Source: Lentimicrobium sp. (GTDB lineage: Bacteria; Bacteroidota; Bacteroidia; Bacteroidales; Lentimicrobiaceae). From it: a stretch of DNA of 38,830 nucleotides. The DNA is taken from assembly GCA_019429275.1 (NCBI GenBank), contig JAHYJC010000044.1, forward strand, positions 1 to 38,830. Direction: 5' to 3'. The notes under the pieces were generated by a model. That model had not been told where the DNA came from, ran no database searches, and saw only the letters and a list, made by a program, of their open reading frames with translations. Position 1 is the stretch's first letter. The number at the start of each line of letters is the position of its first letter. The position numbers and the translations under genes are program-made. Shown one piece after another: positions 1 to 8,362 of the stretch.

Positions 1-535
1 TATCCTTTACTTTATTGAGTTCGGCTACTTTTTGATATTTTTCACGAATTACCTTGTTTATATGGCTATTAAATTTTACCAGAAAATCATCTACATTTCC
101 TTCTGCCAAGGCTTTATCGGTCATTTGAATAATTTGTTTGGTAGTTCCGGCAGGTTTTAATCCGGTGTAAGGAGCGCCTTCGGTTTCGCGGTGCAGGCGG
201 ACGAGGGTCTCAAAAAAATGCTTTTCCACAATGGTATATATTTCTATATCACCGTCTTTTAAACTGTAAGTTTTATTGAACAATGGAATGATTTCCTGTT
301 CCTGGTCATCCGTAATCCATTTCAATATTAGATTGACATTGTTGGTTTCAAGCGCCCTGGCAGCATCTTTAATTACCGGACCATCATACGAATCGCAATG
401 TGCTGAAGCGGGAAATGCAACAAATAACAGTAACAGCGAGCCGAATACAATCGGGAGGATTGTTTGCAATTTGCTTTTGCGGGGTTGAAGTCTTTCAGGA
501 CTTTCCGTTCTTAAATTAAACTCTTTTGTTTTCAT
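1..535 (-). CDS. DUF6448-like exported protein, 3' end cut by the window edge
   Basis: This reading frame stays open from an ATG at 535 to the left edge, so at least 178 residues are encoded and the C terminus is missing. The start reads MKTKEFNLRTESPERLQ, followed by a hydrophobic signal segment (roughly residues 26-44, ending PASA) and then AHCDSYDGPVIKDAARAL. That sequence right after the cleavage site resembles the DUF6448 family, small exported proteins whose mature form begins with an HCDxxDGP motif. The function of the family is not known to me. The conserved His and Cys just after cleavage could bind metal, which is only an inference. A -7-like box TACCTTTG lies about 40 bases upstream. 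Family assignment is from memory of the motif, with moderate confidence; the open frame itself is clear. Confidence 0.75.
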   Translation of the reverse strand, partial: MKTKEFNLRTESPERLQPRKSKLQTILPIVFGSLLLLFVAFPASAHCDSYDGPVIKDAARALETNNVNLILKWITDDQEQEIIPLFNKTYSLKDGDIEIYTIVEKHFFETLVRLHRETEGAPYTGLKPAGTTKQIIQMTDKALAEGNVDDFLVKFNSHINKVIREKYQKVAELNKVKD

Positions 536-576
536 AATATTTTTTTTTAATGGTTAATAATAGAAATATTCTGAAA

Positions 577-584
577 CAAAGGTA
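577..584 (-). promoter_or_regulatory. possible -7 box of the DUF6448-like gene
   Basis: On the minus strand these bases read TACCTTTG, matching the Bacteroidota -7 consensus TAnnTTTG, about 40 bases before the ATG at 535. I see no clear TTG -33 element at the usual distance, so this is a weak call. Confidence 0.35.
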
Positions 585-684
585 GATTAGGAAATATCCT
601 TGCGCGACCTACTTTGTAATGTAGCACCCATTAGCTACAAATAAAAATTTCGTTTTATAAAACCGAACTTCATGAAATAACATT

Positions 685-704
685 CATTGTAATGTTTTAC
701 AATG
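685..704. terminator. AT-rich hairpin after the AraC-type gene
   Basis: CATTGT (685-690) and ACAATG (699-704) form a six-base inverted repeat just after the stop of the AraC-type gene at 707. The stem is short and AT-rich, so it would be a weak terminator at best. Confidence 0.2.
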
Positions 705-706
705 TT

Positions 707-1831
707 TTAGAGTTGGTTTTTAAATTCACTGGGGGTTAATCCGGTTATTTTTTTAAATACCCTGTTAAAAGCCGATTTAGAATTAAAGCCGCACTCAAAT
801 GCTATACCTAACAAAGATAAATTATCGAATTCAGGATTATTTAGTTTTGATTTTAATTCATCCACCCTGTATTGGTTAATGAAGTCGAAAAAATTAAGTC
901 CAAATTTTTCATTAATAACCCTTGAAAGCAGGTGGGAAGGGATTTGAAGCCTGGTTGCCAGCTGTGGCAGTGTTAAGTCAGCATCCAGATATGGTTTTTC
1001 TGTGTTCATAAAATGCCGTATTTTGTTCACATGTTTCTCTGCATCAGTATCTTTCAACAGAACTCCAGCATACCTTGTCTTCGGTTCCGTTACATATTCG
1101 ATGCTGTTATCATGATATTGAATAAAGATTTCCTTTTGCTTTAGGCCGAAATACCCTATTAAGATGATGAAAACGGACAAAGAAAGAGATAAGCCGTGTG
1201 TACAAAAAATCCATGAAAACATATGGAAAACATGATGGACAGTGGCAAAAATCATTAATACTGTCCAAATAGCCCCAAAAGTATAGACAAGCTTTCTTAA
1301 CCAGTCGAGATTAACATTCTCATACGAAGAAAAATTATTGAAGATATTAATGTCCAGATTTTTAAAAAGCAGAATTGATAAAATAAAATAGAATGGCCCG
1401 GATAAAACAGTAAGAATCAGGAATAAATTAAACAGCAAAGGCGCCCCAGCTTCACTTTCCACATGGTCAAATCTTATTCGTTCCGATATTTCCGGAAAAA
1501 AGGAAGCAATAATTATAAAAAGGTTGAATAGAATAAAAGGAATAAAATGTAATAGTTTTTTACTGTTGAATGTAAACTTCTGGTCGATCAATGCAGAAAT
1601 ATATAAAAACAAGAATGGACCATGAAGTAAGAGTAATGAGATAAAACTTGCTGAAAGGAGGTGAAAATCAGTAAATAGCTTATTTGAATACAAAGCGTAT
1701 ATGCCTGTGTATAAACCCAAATAAATTAGCCAGTAAAAGAGTATTTTATCATGTAATGCTTTTTTCTTCTGCAAAACTAAAACCGCAAAAAATAAAGCAT
1801 TGAAAGCTGCTATCAAAAAAATATATTTCAT
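707..1831 (-). CDS. membrane-anchored AraC-family transcriptional regulator
   Basis: This 374-residue protein joins an N-terminal half of about seven hydrophobic segments (roughly residues 1-230) to a C-terminal AraC/XylS DNA-binding domain (about 275-374). The second helix-turn-helix contains the typical IAFECGFNSKSAFNRVFKK stretch and ends in GLTPSEFK. This architecture is common in Bacteroidota, where such proteins are presumed to sense membrane or extracellular signals and act on DNA from the membrane. No dedicated ligand is evident. It is a single gene on the minus strand, separated by 171 bases from the DUF6448-like gene and by about 590 bases from the next gene upstream. Its target is unknown; the neighbouring DUF6448-like gene is one candidate. 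The ATG at 1831 starts the first hydrophobic segment directly, which supports this start. Confidence 0.88.
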   Translation of the reverse strand: MKYIFLIAAFNALFFAVLVLQKKKALHDKILFYWLIYLGLYTGIYALYSNKLFTDFHLLSASFISLLLLHGPFLFLYISALIDQKFTFNSKKLLHFIPFILFNLFIIIASFFPEISERIRFDHVESEAGAPLLFNLFLILTVLSGPFYFILSILLFKNLDINIFNNFSSYENVNLDWLRKLVYTFGAIWTVLMIFATVHHVFHMFSWIFCTHGLSLSLSVFIILIGYFGLKQKEIFIQYHDNSIEYVTEPKTRYAGVLLKDTDAEKHVNKIRHFMNTEKPYLDADLTLPQLATRLQIPSHLLSRVINEKFGLNFFDFINQYRVDELKSKLNNPEFDNLSLLGIAFECGFNSKSAFNRVFKKITGLTPSEFKNQL

Positions 1832-2081
1832 GGTTTATTTCTGTAAAATTCAGCTATGTATATAAATCGCAGAATTGTCTTTAAGGCTGAAATCTAACGT
1901 CAGTTCGTCTCATAACCCCACCGGGATTCTCAATTTATTTCCAAATATAAACGTATTGATCAAATATTTTATGTTTTTCATGTGAATATCCACCGGGGGC
2001 ATCAGCACGAAAATTTTGCATAAATTGACCTTTGTGGCTCTTGAAAAGGCTGATGCCAAGAGAAAAAGGGTATTCAGTTAC

Positions 2082-2213
2082 TTAGTTCTTTAGTGGCAAT
2101 GAGTCCACAAAAAGATCTATGATACGCACTTCATTATCGGGGTCATTGGCTTGCTCCAGAGATACTGGGAAAAGGGTGGTTTGATTTCGGTCTTGTCCCT
2201 GGATGAATTTGAT
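2082..2213 (-). pseudogene. IS1182-type transposase N-terminal fragment
   Basis: The minus strand encodes KFIQGQDRNQTTLFPVSLEQ followed by ANDPDNEVRIIDLFVDSLPL and then KN and a stop. This resembles the first ~45 residues of Bacteroidota IS1182-family transposases (KFxxGxxRxQxxLFPxSL, then DNEVRxIDLFVxSL). The expected ATG appears as ATC at 2211-2213, and the remaining ~400 residues of a full transposase are absent, so the fragment is dead. The match is from memory of the family motif. Confidence 0.6.
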
Positions 2214-2316
2214 AGCCTTAAAGGTTGATTTTCAGTAATAAAGATACCGAAAAAGCTACTAATAAACAAGGGTTTTTATTCACAAATAACTGATTGTTAA
2301 TAAATTAAACAAAAAT

Positions 2317-2424
2317 GTTGGATATACCGGTCAAACTGAGCCACTCATTCCGGGATCAACTGAGCCACTATGGCTCTTTTGGATTTGTGGCTTAAAGTTA
2401 AATTAATTTAATTGTGATCCAACA
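2317..2424. repeat. GTGGCTCAGTT direct repeats, probable IS end relic
   Basis: On the minus strand two copies of GTGGCTCAGTT (ending near 2370 and 2345) lie about 25 bases apart, each followed by a CCGG-containing stretch. The block is bracketed by TGTTGGAT and ATCCAACA. Multiple closely spaced terminal repeats of this kind are typical of IS21-family ends. No istA or istB sequence is visible, so only an end relic can be proposed. Confidence 0.35.
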
Positions 2425-3801
2425 TTAAAAACTATATTTCAATTTAAACATAAACATATTGAAGTCCTTCAGATTGGAAAACAAATTATCTCCTTTGCCA
2501 TCAAAAATGGTGGTTGAAACAGTGATTTCTGAATTAATAGTGGCTTTGTAAGCAATCTCAGGCATATACACAAGGGCATAATTATCTTTTATATTATTCC
2601 AGTCGGTAACTATGAAACCACCACCAATAGGAGCTACTTTTAACTTTTCATTGAAGAAATTCTTTTCGTACCGCAAAAAGAAATAGTCATTCAGGTTTTC
2701 GGCTCCTCGCTCGTGAATAAATCCGTGCATATACTGAAAATTAAGATACGAACCATCTGAAAAATGGTAATCGCTACCAACAACAAATTTAATGTAAGGC
2801 TTTGTTTTGTCTAGAATTAAGGAATCCTGGGTAACGGGAACGGGTGACATAGGATAAAAAGCAGACAAATCATTGGTCATGATTATGTTTTCATCGGGGA
2901 TAAATGCTGCTGCTTCGCCCCAAAAACCTGCACCAGCAATGCTTGTCGAAAAATCGGCTCCTATTATGTGAGTTCTTGCAAACGAAAGTTGTGAATTGAT
3001 ATTAATTTCGCCAATGGCGTCAACAGGTAAAAAAGTATTTCTTGTAGCAAAAGGCAAGCCATCGTATCCCCAAACATAACTCAGAGAAAAGTCAACACCT
3101 TTAGCAAATCCTTTAAATTTTAAGGCTGCTGTAGAACTTTCGCCCAAATTATATTTAGGCATCATTAAAGTATCAGAGAAACTTTTTAAAACCATTCCTT
3201 GAGGTAATGTCATAGACGGATTTAAAGCATTTGCAAAAATGCCGATAGGCATATTGGCTGGTTGGAAAAATGGGATAAAAACCCCTTGAAGTGAGAAGTC
3301 GTTGTTTAAATAGTAATTTAGGTTAATAGCATCAGAACCACGTCGGCGACCAAAATCTAAAATGTCTTCCAAGTCCAACGGATTGAGATTGTCAGTAGGG
3401 TTTAGCTTATCGGCAGTTCCCCAAACAATGCGTTGACGACCAATGGTGACATCTAAATTTTTAGTAAGAAAACCATACAACTGAAGATATGCTTCCCTGA
3501 TTTCCAGATTGTAAGGGTCAATAATTCCTTTATTGTAAAGGTCAGATGATGAATTAATATTGGGCAGACCAATATTACGTAACCATACTTCGCCATGAAA
3601 TTTAGCTTTGTCTGTACTTTTGTCAAGGTTTAAAGTCAAACGGTTTTCGTTCCATGCCCAGTCATTCTTGTCTTTGAGCAGGAATCGGTCATCGATTAGT
3701 AATTCACCCGAAATTTTAAGGTTATTCTCTTCTTGAGCCTTAACAATGCTTGTAATGGCTATGAGAAGAAGTAGAATTGAAAATAACTTTATGTGTTTCA
3801 T
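2425..3801 (-). CDS. outer-membrane beta-barrel protein (DUF1302-like)
   Basis: This 458-residue protein starts with a signal peptide (hydrophobic to about residue 22, then AQEEN) and continues with alternating beta-strand-like segments ending in an aromatic C terminus (MFKLKYSF), as expected for an outer-membrane barrel. The stretch IGRQRIVWGTADKLNPTD resembles a motif of DUF1302-type barrels, which often accompany RND transporters. It is the last gene of the TetR-RND operon and begins three bases after the membrane-protein gene before it. The context suggests that it is the outer-membrane exit or receptor for whatever the MMPL transporter and LolA-like carrier move, which is an inference. 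Beta-barrel nature is well supported; family name is moderately supported. Confidence 0.75.
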   Translation of the reverse strand: MKHIKLFSILLLLIAITSIVKAQEENNLKISGELLIDDRFLLKDKNDWAWNENRLTLNLDKSTDKAKFHGEVWLRNIGLPNINSSSDLYNKGIIDPYNLEIREAYLQLYGFLTKNLDVTIGRQRIVWGTADKLNPTDNLNPLDLEDILDFGRRRGSDAINLNYYLNNDFSLQGVFIPFFQPANMPIGIFANALNPSMTLPQGMVLKSFSDTLMMPKYNLGESSTAALKFKGFAKGVDFSLSYVWGYDGLPFATRNTFLPVDAIGEININSQLSFARTHIIGADFSTSIAGAGFWGEAAAFIPDENIIMTNDLSAFYPMSPVPVTQDSLILDKTKPYIKFVVGSDYHFSDGSYLNFQYMHGFIHERGAENLNDYFFLRYEKNFFNEKLKVAPIGGGFIVTDWNNIKDNYALVYMPEIAYKATINSEITVSTTIFDGKGDNLFSNLKDFNMFMFKLKYSF

Positions 3802-3804
3802 ATG

Positions 3805-4536
3805 TTAAGGTTTATTAGTTTGATTTAAATTTTTTTTTGACGAAACATTGCGATTTGTAAAAAACCCGATTCCGGTCAAGATGAAGGCAGCCCCAAACAA
3901 GAAAATGGGCCAGTAAAAATTGTCAGGATAATATGTTGACGTTATATCAAAAAGATCTTTTGTGGGTAGTGACCAGATATCAACAAATGAATAGTATTTA
4001 AATATAAATCTGATATAGTCTTGGGTAAAAGATATAATGACAATTACTGAGCCTAAAATTAAAAATAAAAGTTCAATGGATTTTAAATGACCCTGTTTAT
4101 GGCTTGAAGAGAAATAGAGTATTAATAAGGCAAATGCAATCATAATAAATGATAGAATTAATGGAGCTATTACGGGACCAATCCAGGCTACAGGCAGCAG
4201 GAATAAAATATCCATTGTCAGAAAAGATTCGGGCCATTGTATTAATAGTTTCAGAAAGACATAGTAAAAAATATCCCAAACGGCAAAAGAAAACAAAAAG
4301 TAAGCAAACCTTGTAATGGCTGATTTGCCTGCAAGAATACTTACGGATAAAAGCATAAGCAAAGAAAACATTTCTCTTATTATTTCTGTTGTTGCAAGCG
4401 GTCTTTCGATAGGCTGTAAAGGGAAGTCAAATCCATTGGGATATATAATTTCCCTAAGGTAAATTACGATTGAACTTTCGAAGAAGCCCATGGAGACCGC
4501 AAAAACTGTTATCCAAATTATTGTTTTTAGTTTCAT
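3805..4536 (-). CDS. polytopic inner-membrane protein of unknown function
   Basis: This 243-residue protein has about six hydrophobic segments (near residues 5-25, 55-72, 78-97, 105-140, 153-172 and 210-227), with loops containing ESSIVIYLREIIYPNG and the aromatic-rich SFVDIWSLPTKD. I recognise no catalytic motif and no named family. It lies between the glycosyltransferase (with its decayed duplicate) and the outer-membrane barrel, in the same direction and three bases from the barrel gene, so it is very likely part of the envelope-lipid operon. It could be a membrane partner of the soluble glycosyltransferase or an accessory of the transporter; the sequence alone cannot decide. The start ATG at 4536 directly precedes the first hydrophobic helix. 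Confidence 0.8.
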   Translation of the reverse strand: MKLKTIIWITVFAVSMGFFESSIVIYLREIIYPNGFDFPLQPIERPLATTEIIREMFSLLMLLSVSILAGKSAITRFAYFLFSFAVWDIFYYVFLKLLIQWPESFLTMDILFLLPVAWIGPVIAPLILSFIMIAFALLILYFSSSHKQGHLKSIELLFLILGSVIVIISFTQDYIRFIFKYYSFVDIWSLPTKDLFDITSTYYPDNFYWPIFLFGAAFILTGIGFFTNRNVSSKKNLNQTNKP

Positions 4537-4542
4537 TTTTTT

Positions 4543-4666
4543 TAATAAATTAAAGTTTCCACACCAAATTTTGAAGTTCGCATTTCCTCCAAAAATTGGC
4601 AGTACATCCTTCTTTTATTGTTTTCTCCTGGTTATACGCACAAATTATGGCCGATATTTTACTCAT
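4543..4666 (-). pseudogene. internally deleted second GT2 glycosyltransferase
   Basis: An ATG at 4664-4666 overlaps the TGA of the upstream glycosyltransferase (ATGA) and encodes MSKISAIICAYNQEKTIK, identical at 14 of 18 positions to the start of that gene. The frame then breaks. KDVLPI and, one frame away, EEMRTSKFGVETLIY follow; these match residues about 142-163 of the intact gene (KEDIIPILDKMKESRFGVETLLY region). So a tandem paralogue has lost roughly residues 19-141 and everything after ~163, plus a frame slip in a run of T. The leftover open frame is 38 codons and ends at 4550. Confidence 0.8.
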
Positions 4667-5358
4667 TGTTTCACTCTTTTAGAAATTTGCTTTTCTACAG
4701 ATTTTAGCAAAAGCTCATAATTTTTAATGGCAGTATATGCAATTTCCCAACCTTCGTTAATATAGCCTGTTGTTGCCTTAAACGCTGACATTTTCTTGTA
4801 CTTATCCTTATGTGCCATCCCTTTTAATCTTATAAATTTTATGGATTTGCCAATCGATATATAATAAAAATACAATAGGGTTTCTACACCAAAACGTGAT
4901 TCCTTCATTTTATCAAGAATTGGTATAATATCTTCTTTGTATAAAGCTCTTTCGCCTGTCAATATTTTTAAAGGGTTTACGTCCTGATTTAAAATATTTA
5001 CAGTAGAATAGCCTAATACCATGTCCGATTCTTCTATTAATAATGGATTGGTTAATTGATTAATGTATCCCTGAATAATGTTCGACTGGTCGGCATCAAC
5101 AAATAGCATAATATCAAAGATTGAATTTTCAACTCCCACAGCCATTGCGTAGCCTTTCCCTCTGTTTTCTGTTAAATGGATTGCCGTTATCTCAATCTCT
5201 TTCTGCAGCTCCTCAATTATTTTCTTAGTACTATCCGAAGACCCATCGTTAACTACAATAATCTCACTAACAATTAAAGATTCTGAAACTGAAAGAATGA
5301 CATCTTTTAGCGTTTTCTCTTCGTTATATGCGCAAATTATTGCGGATACCTTTTTCAT
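4663..5358 (-). CDS. family 2 glycosyltransferase
   Basis: This 231-residue soluble protein has the GT-A nucleotide-sugar fold: an N-terminal SAIICAYNEEKTL strand, NDGSSDST (residues 38-44) for nucleotide binding, and FVDAD (about 87-90) as the metal-binding DxD. There is no transmembrane segment. Proteins of this type move a sugar from UDP- or GDP-sugar, or dolichyl-type donors, to a lipid or polysaccharide acceptor on the cytoplasmic side. It overlaps the upstream acyltransferase gene by four bases (ATGA), and a decayed duplicate starts with the same overlap at its 3' end. The context, with two acyltransferases, a lipase and a lipid-type RND pump, suggests a glycolipid head-group step. Acceptor and sugar are unknown. 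Confidence 0.88.
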   Translation of the reverse strand: MKKVSAIICAYNEEKTLKDVILSVSESLIVSEIIVVNDGSSDSTKKIIEELQKEIEITAIHLTENRGKGYAMAVGVENSIFDIMLFVDADQSNIIQGYINQLTNPLLIEESDMVLGYSTVNILNQDVNPLKILTGERALYKEDIIPILDKMKESRFGVETLLYFYYISIGKSIKFIRLKGMAHKDKYKKMSAFKATTGYINEGWEIAYTAIKNYELLLKSVEKQISKRVKQ

Positions 5359-6179
5359 ATTGCGTTTTTTAAGTTATACACCTGTTTTTTTACAAATTGT
5401 GCCCAATCGTGGTGAGACCTTGACATATCGAAGGTGCTATATGAAATTGGCTTGCCTATTTTAACCCTTATGGTTTTATTTCGTTTGTTAAATATTTCAT
5501 GAGGCAATAGAACTAATTCCAAGGTTTTACTTATTCCAAAAGTTTTTCGGGCGATGTATATAAAGTAAAATAGAAGTGAATTTCGCCCATAGAAATAAAA
5601 TGGAACAATGTTACGCTGACTCGCAACCGCTTTCTTAATAAAACTTTTTTGCCAATCTCTATCCTCAACTTTTCCTTTTTTAATTCTCGAAACAAGACCA
5701 GCCGGAAAATGAGTTATGGGGATATCAGAATTAAATACTTTTTCCAAATCTATAACATACTCTCTTGAATTAGTTCCAAATACATTTACCGCAGCAATAT
5801 TTCCTTTTAAATGGGGGATAAGCATAAATACGTTGTTGCCGATAGCCCTGAAATCGCCATATTTTTCACCAACTGTGTTGGTTAGAATTAAGCCATCAAC
5901 AAATCCAAAGGGATGATTTGCCACAAAAAAGCACCTGCCATTTTCAGGTAAATTTTCTTTGCCAACTATTTCAACCTTTATATTAAGCTCGTCAATTATT
6001 TTGGGTAAAAAATCAACTCCTTCGAAATTTGCGTAAACAGATAGAATTCGATTTATCTCATTTTGCCTGATAATTAGCTTAATCAGGTAAATCGCAAAGT
6101 CGGGCAATCGTTTAAGAAGTTTCGAATCACTTGCTTTAATGAGCTTGTGAATATTGATATATTCTCTTGTTGTTTGCAT
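5355..6179 (-). CDS. lysophospholipid acyltransferase-like protein (hemolysin/OlsA type)
   Basis: This 274-residue protein carries the acyltransferase motif NHPFGFVDG (His89, Asp95), an HX5D spacing seen in the OlsA/hemolysin-type branch instead of the usual HX4D. It also has FPAGLVSR (about residues 158-165), which corresponds to the glycerophosphate-binding block. Such enzymes transfer an acyl chain from acyl-ACP or acyl-CoA to a hydroxyl of a lyso-lipid or lyso-aminolipid at the inner face of the cytoplasmic membrane. It is nine bases from the patatin gene and overlaps the glycosyltransferase gene by four bases. With a second acyltransferase of the PlsC type in the same operon, the two may act on different positions of one lipid. 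Ornithine- or glycine-lipid synthesis is a possible role, but no OlsB partner is present. Confidence 0.85.
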   Translation of the reverse strand: MQTTREYINIHKLIKASDSKLLKRLPDFAIYLIKLIIRQNEINRILSVYANFEGVDFLPKIIDELNIKVEIVGKENLPENGRCFFVANHPFGFVDGLILTNTVGEKYGDFRAIGNNVFMLIPHLKGNIAAVNVFGTNSREYVIDLEKVFNSDIPITHFPAGLVSRIKKGKVEDRDWQKSFIKKAVASQRNIVPFYFYGRNSLLFYFIYIARKTFGISKTLELVLLPHEIFNKRNKTIRVKIGKPISYSTFDMSRSHHDWAQFVKKQVYNLKNAI

Positions 6180-6188
6180 TATATTAAT

Positions 6189-7043
6189 TCAAAATGCTTT
6201 AGTTTTTTGTAGCGCTTTTTTTGTTGCATTTTCTCCTAATTCAATGAGTTCCTTTGCCCTGTAAAAATCAAAAGTGTTGGCAGAATCGTGCGGGATGTTA
6301 ATTACCAAATCAGGTTTGTGTTTTTCAATACTCATTTTTGCAATTCTATGCACCATTGCCGATGTAGTACCGCTTAAAAGTGAGTAATACCCTGCACTGT
6401 TCTTGTCACCAGTTAAAATTAAGGTCGATATGGTGTTCATCAACCTATTTAGGTATCCATTGTTAGTATTTGTTTCTTTTGGAATATCAGTTTTTTTGTC
6501 ACCGTACAAGTTCACTACTATCAGCAAATCTCCATTCTTACGGGACACGTATTCAATAGGAATTGGATTCAGAATACCGCCGTCAACAAGAATGGTATCA
6601 GTGTATTTTACCGGTGTAAAAACTGCCGGGATTGCAACGGATGCCCGGGCAGCTTCATAAAAACTTCCTTTTGTAAATACTACTTCTTTTTCATGAAGTA
6701 TATCAGTAGCAACTGCAGCAAAGGGGATGGGCATATCTTCAATATTCATATCCGGGATAAAAGTCTTCATTTTATCAAAAACCCGCTCACCCTTTAATAA
6801 GCCATTATATGCAAGCGTAAAATCCATAAATCCCCAGACATCCCTTTTGTTAAAGGAGCTTACCCACTCGGTATATTCCTGTATTTTTCCCATGGCGTAA
6901 AGCCCTCCCATAACCGCTCCTATGGAAGAACCTGAAACAGAAGTTATTTGAAAACCTTGTTTTACCAATTCATTGATGACCCCAATATGGGCAAGCCCCC
7001 TTGAGCCTCCGCTCGATAGTACTAGTGCTACATTCTGTTTCAT
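6189..7043 (-). CDS. patatin-like phospholipase (RssA/NTE type)
   Basis: This 284-residue protein is a complete bacterial patatin: the glycine-rich oxyanion loop SSGGSRGLAHIG (residues 10-21), the nucleophile elbow GSSIG with Ser40, and the dyad aspartate in DGG (Asp154). These Ser-Asp enzymes cleave acyl chains from phospholipids or lyso-lipids. There is no signal peptide, so it probably acts in the cytoplasm or at the inner membrane. It sits between two acyltransferase genes, three bases after the PlsC-like gene and nine before the OlsA-like gene. That arrangement suggests deacylation-reacylation, which is remodelling of an existing lipid instead of synthesis from scratch. That interpretation is an inference from gene order. 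Confidence 0.92.
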   Translation of the reverse strand: MKQNVALVLSSGGSRGLAHIGVINELVKQGFQITSVSGSSIGAVMGGLYAMGKIQEYTEWVSSFNKRDVWGFMDFTLAYNGLLKGERVFDKMKTFIPDMNIEDMPIPFAAVATDILHEKEVVFTKGSFYEAARASVAIPAVFTPVKYTDTILVDGGILNPIPIEYVSRKNGDLLIVVNLYGDKKTDIPKETNTNNGYLNRLMNTISTLILTGDKNSAGYYSLLSGTTSAMVHRIAKMSIEKHKPDLVINIPHDSANTFDFYRAKELIELGENATKKALQKTKAF

Positions 7044-7046
7044 GGT

Positions 7047-7595
7047 CTATATTTTTATTTCAAGCGAAAAATTTTCGGGATATTTTGGTGACACATCAGA
7101 ATATAGTTCAGCAACTTCCCGCCTAACTGCTTCAATGCTATTTAAGTTATCGATTACTCCTTTAACCCCGATTTCCTTTCTCTTATAATCAATACTGCCA
7201 ACAACAATTGGAACATTTGCTCTTTCTGCCATATAGTAATACCCTTTTTTCCAGCGTGTTGTTTTTGCCAATTGCCCTTCCGGGGATAATACGATATGAA
7301 GTTCGCGGCTATTGTTAATCAATTCAGCAACATAATCAATGTATTTTTTGTTTTCATATACTGGTATCGAACCAAAGATTATGAAAAAGTATTTCAATGG
7401 AAATTTGAAAAATTCTTTTTTTGATAGAAATTTGTATTTTATACCTAACTGCATCAGATAAAGTTTTCCATATAAACCATCCCAGTAACTTGTGTGTGGT
7501 GCAAAAATTATAACAGATTTATTAAGGGTTGGAAAATCACCAACAATTTTCCAACCACAAACTTTTGTCAATATGTATCCTGAAAAGGTTTTCAT
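7047..7595 (-). CDS. PlsC-type 1-acylglycerol-3-phosphate acyltransferase-like protein
   Basis: From the ATG at 7595 (a TTG nine bases further up is possible but less likely) this encodes 182 residues. Motif I is APHTSYWDG (His34, Asp39, HX4D), and LSPEGQLAKTTRWKKGYYYMA (about 103-123) covers the EG block and the basic segment that binds the phosphate head group. GSIPVYE (about 75-81) matches motif II. The length is shorter than standard PlsC (about 240) but typical for compact bacterial versions of about 180 residues. It would transfer acyl chains to a lyso-lipid at the membrane. It lies 13 bases after the LolA-like gene and three bases before the patatin gene. Confidence 0.85.
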   Translation of the reverse strand: MKTFSGYILTKVCGWKIVGDFPTLNKSVIIFAPHTSYWDGLYGKLYLMQLGIKYKFLSKKEFFKFPLKYFFIIFGSIPVYENKKYIDYVAELINNSRELHIVLSPEGQLAKTTRWKKGYYYMAERANVPIVVGSIDYKRKEIGVKGVIDNLNSIEAVRREVAELYSDVSPKYPENFSLEIKI

Positions 7596-7608
7596 ACTAA
7601 ACAACCAA

Positions 7609-8343
7609 TTATTGCTTTAACCTCCTAACCGTAAAATCGTCATCGGTCAACCCTGTGTCGTATTCCACATCCGACATTCTCATTATGGTTTTGTGGTTCT
7701 TTTTAAGGTCGGTCATCTCAATCTCTTCGGCATTCCAATAATTACCAATCTTTTTGAAAGTATATTTAGCTTCTTTTACTTTTGAATTGCCCCTGTCGTA
7801 ATACTCCATTAATTCAGGATAGTAATTCGTTTTATTCACATGTACTATTACTTTTGAGTAATCGGAACGCCCTTTTGGCGTAAGTTCAAGAACGAAAACA
7901 TCACCATCATCTTTTATCAGTTTAGGCGTGTACTTATCCGAAAAAAGTACGGATTCCATATCATCATAAGAAAAATCGGTACCTGCAAAGTTTTGATTTT
8001 TTGCGCTGGTTGCAATTCGTCTTTCTTTACCAAATGCGGGTAAATACAAATACATTACATCATTAGGCAATGACAACACAGCAATGCCAGATTGCGAAGC
8101 AGGAGCAGTAAACCGAAATATTCGTTTATCGGTTCCTTTCTGCTGAATGGTTGCTTCACGAATTTCCTCCCTTCCATTCCTGTCAATCAGGATAATTGTA
8201 TTCTTGCCTGTCATGTCTTTGGGTGAATACATAACATCGTCCATTTTCTTTAAAATGGTACCTGCATCTTGTGCATTGGCCGAAAACATACTTCCTGCTA
8301 CTATAATGGCGGTAATTACCGCTGTTTGAATTCTTGATTTCAT
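7609..8343 (-). CDS. periplasmic LolA-like outer-membrane lipoprotein-sorting protein
   Basis: This 244-residue protein has a clear signal peptide (MKSRIQTAVITAIIVAGSMF, cleavage after ANA before QD). The mature part starts ILKKMDDVMYSPKDM and continues with beta-strand-rich segments, including YLYLPAFGKERRIATSAKNQ and GTDFSYDDME. That pattern is typical of the LolA_like / outer membrane lipoprotein-sorting family, which is regularly encoded beside MMPL-type RND transporters. LolA-fold proteins bind acyl chains in a half-open barrel and ferry lipids through the periplasm. The gene is 19 bases after the MMPL gene. I infer that it takes a lipid from that pump and passes it to the outer-membrane barrel encoded at the end of the operon. 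Confidence 0.87.
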   Translation of the reverse strand: MKSRIQTAVITAIIVAGSMFSANAQDAGTILKKMDDVMYSPKDMTGKNTIILIDRNGREEIREATIQQKGTDKRIFRFTAPASQSGIAVLSLPNDVMYLYLPAFGKERRIATSAKNQNFAGTDFSYDDMESVLFSDKYTPKLIKDDGDVFVLELTPKGRSDYSKVIVHVNKTNYYPELMEYYDRGNSKVKEAKYTFKKIGNYWNAEEIEMTDLKKNHKTIMRMSDVEYDTGLTDDDFTVRRLKQ

Positions 8344-8362
8344 AATTTTTACTTTTTAATTG

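Larger units (their letters stand above)
1832..2424. other. intergenic stretch with insertion-sequence remnants
   Basis: These 593 bases hold no intact gene. They contain a transposase 5' fragment (2082-2213) and GTGGCTC-type repeats on its right (about 2333-2391), with a further GTGGCTC at about 2034-2040 on its left. Bases 1832-1980 show nothing I recognise. The stretch looks like a site where mobile elements landed and decayed. Confidence 0.6.
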
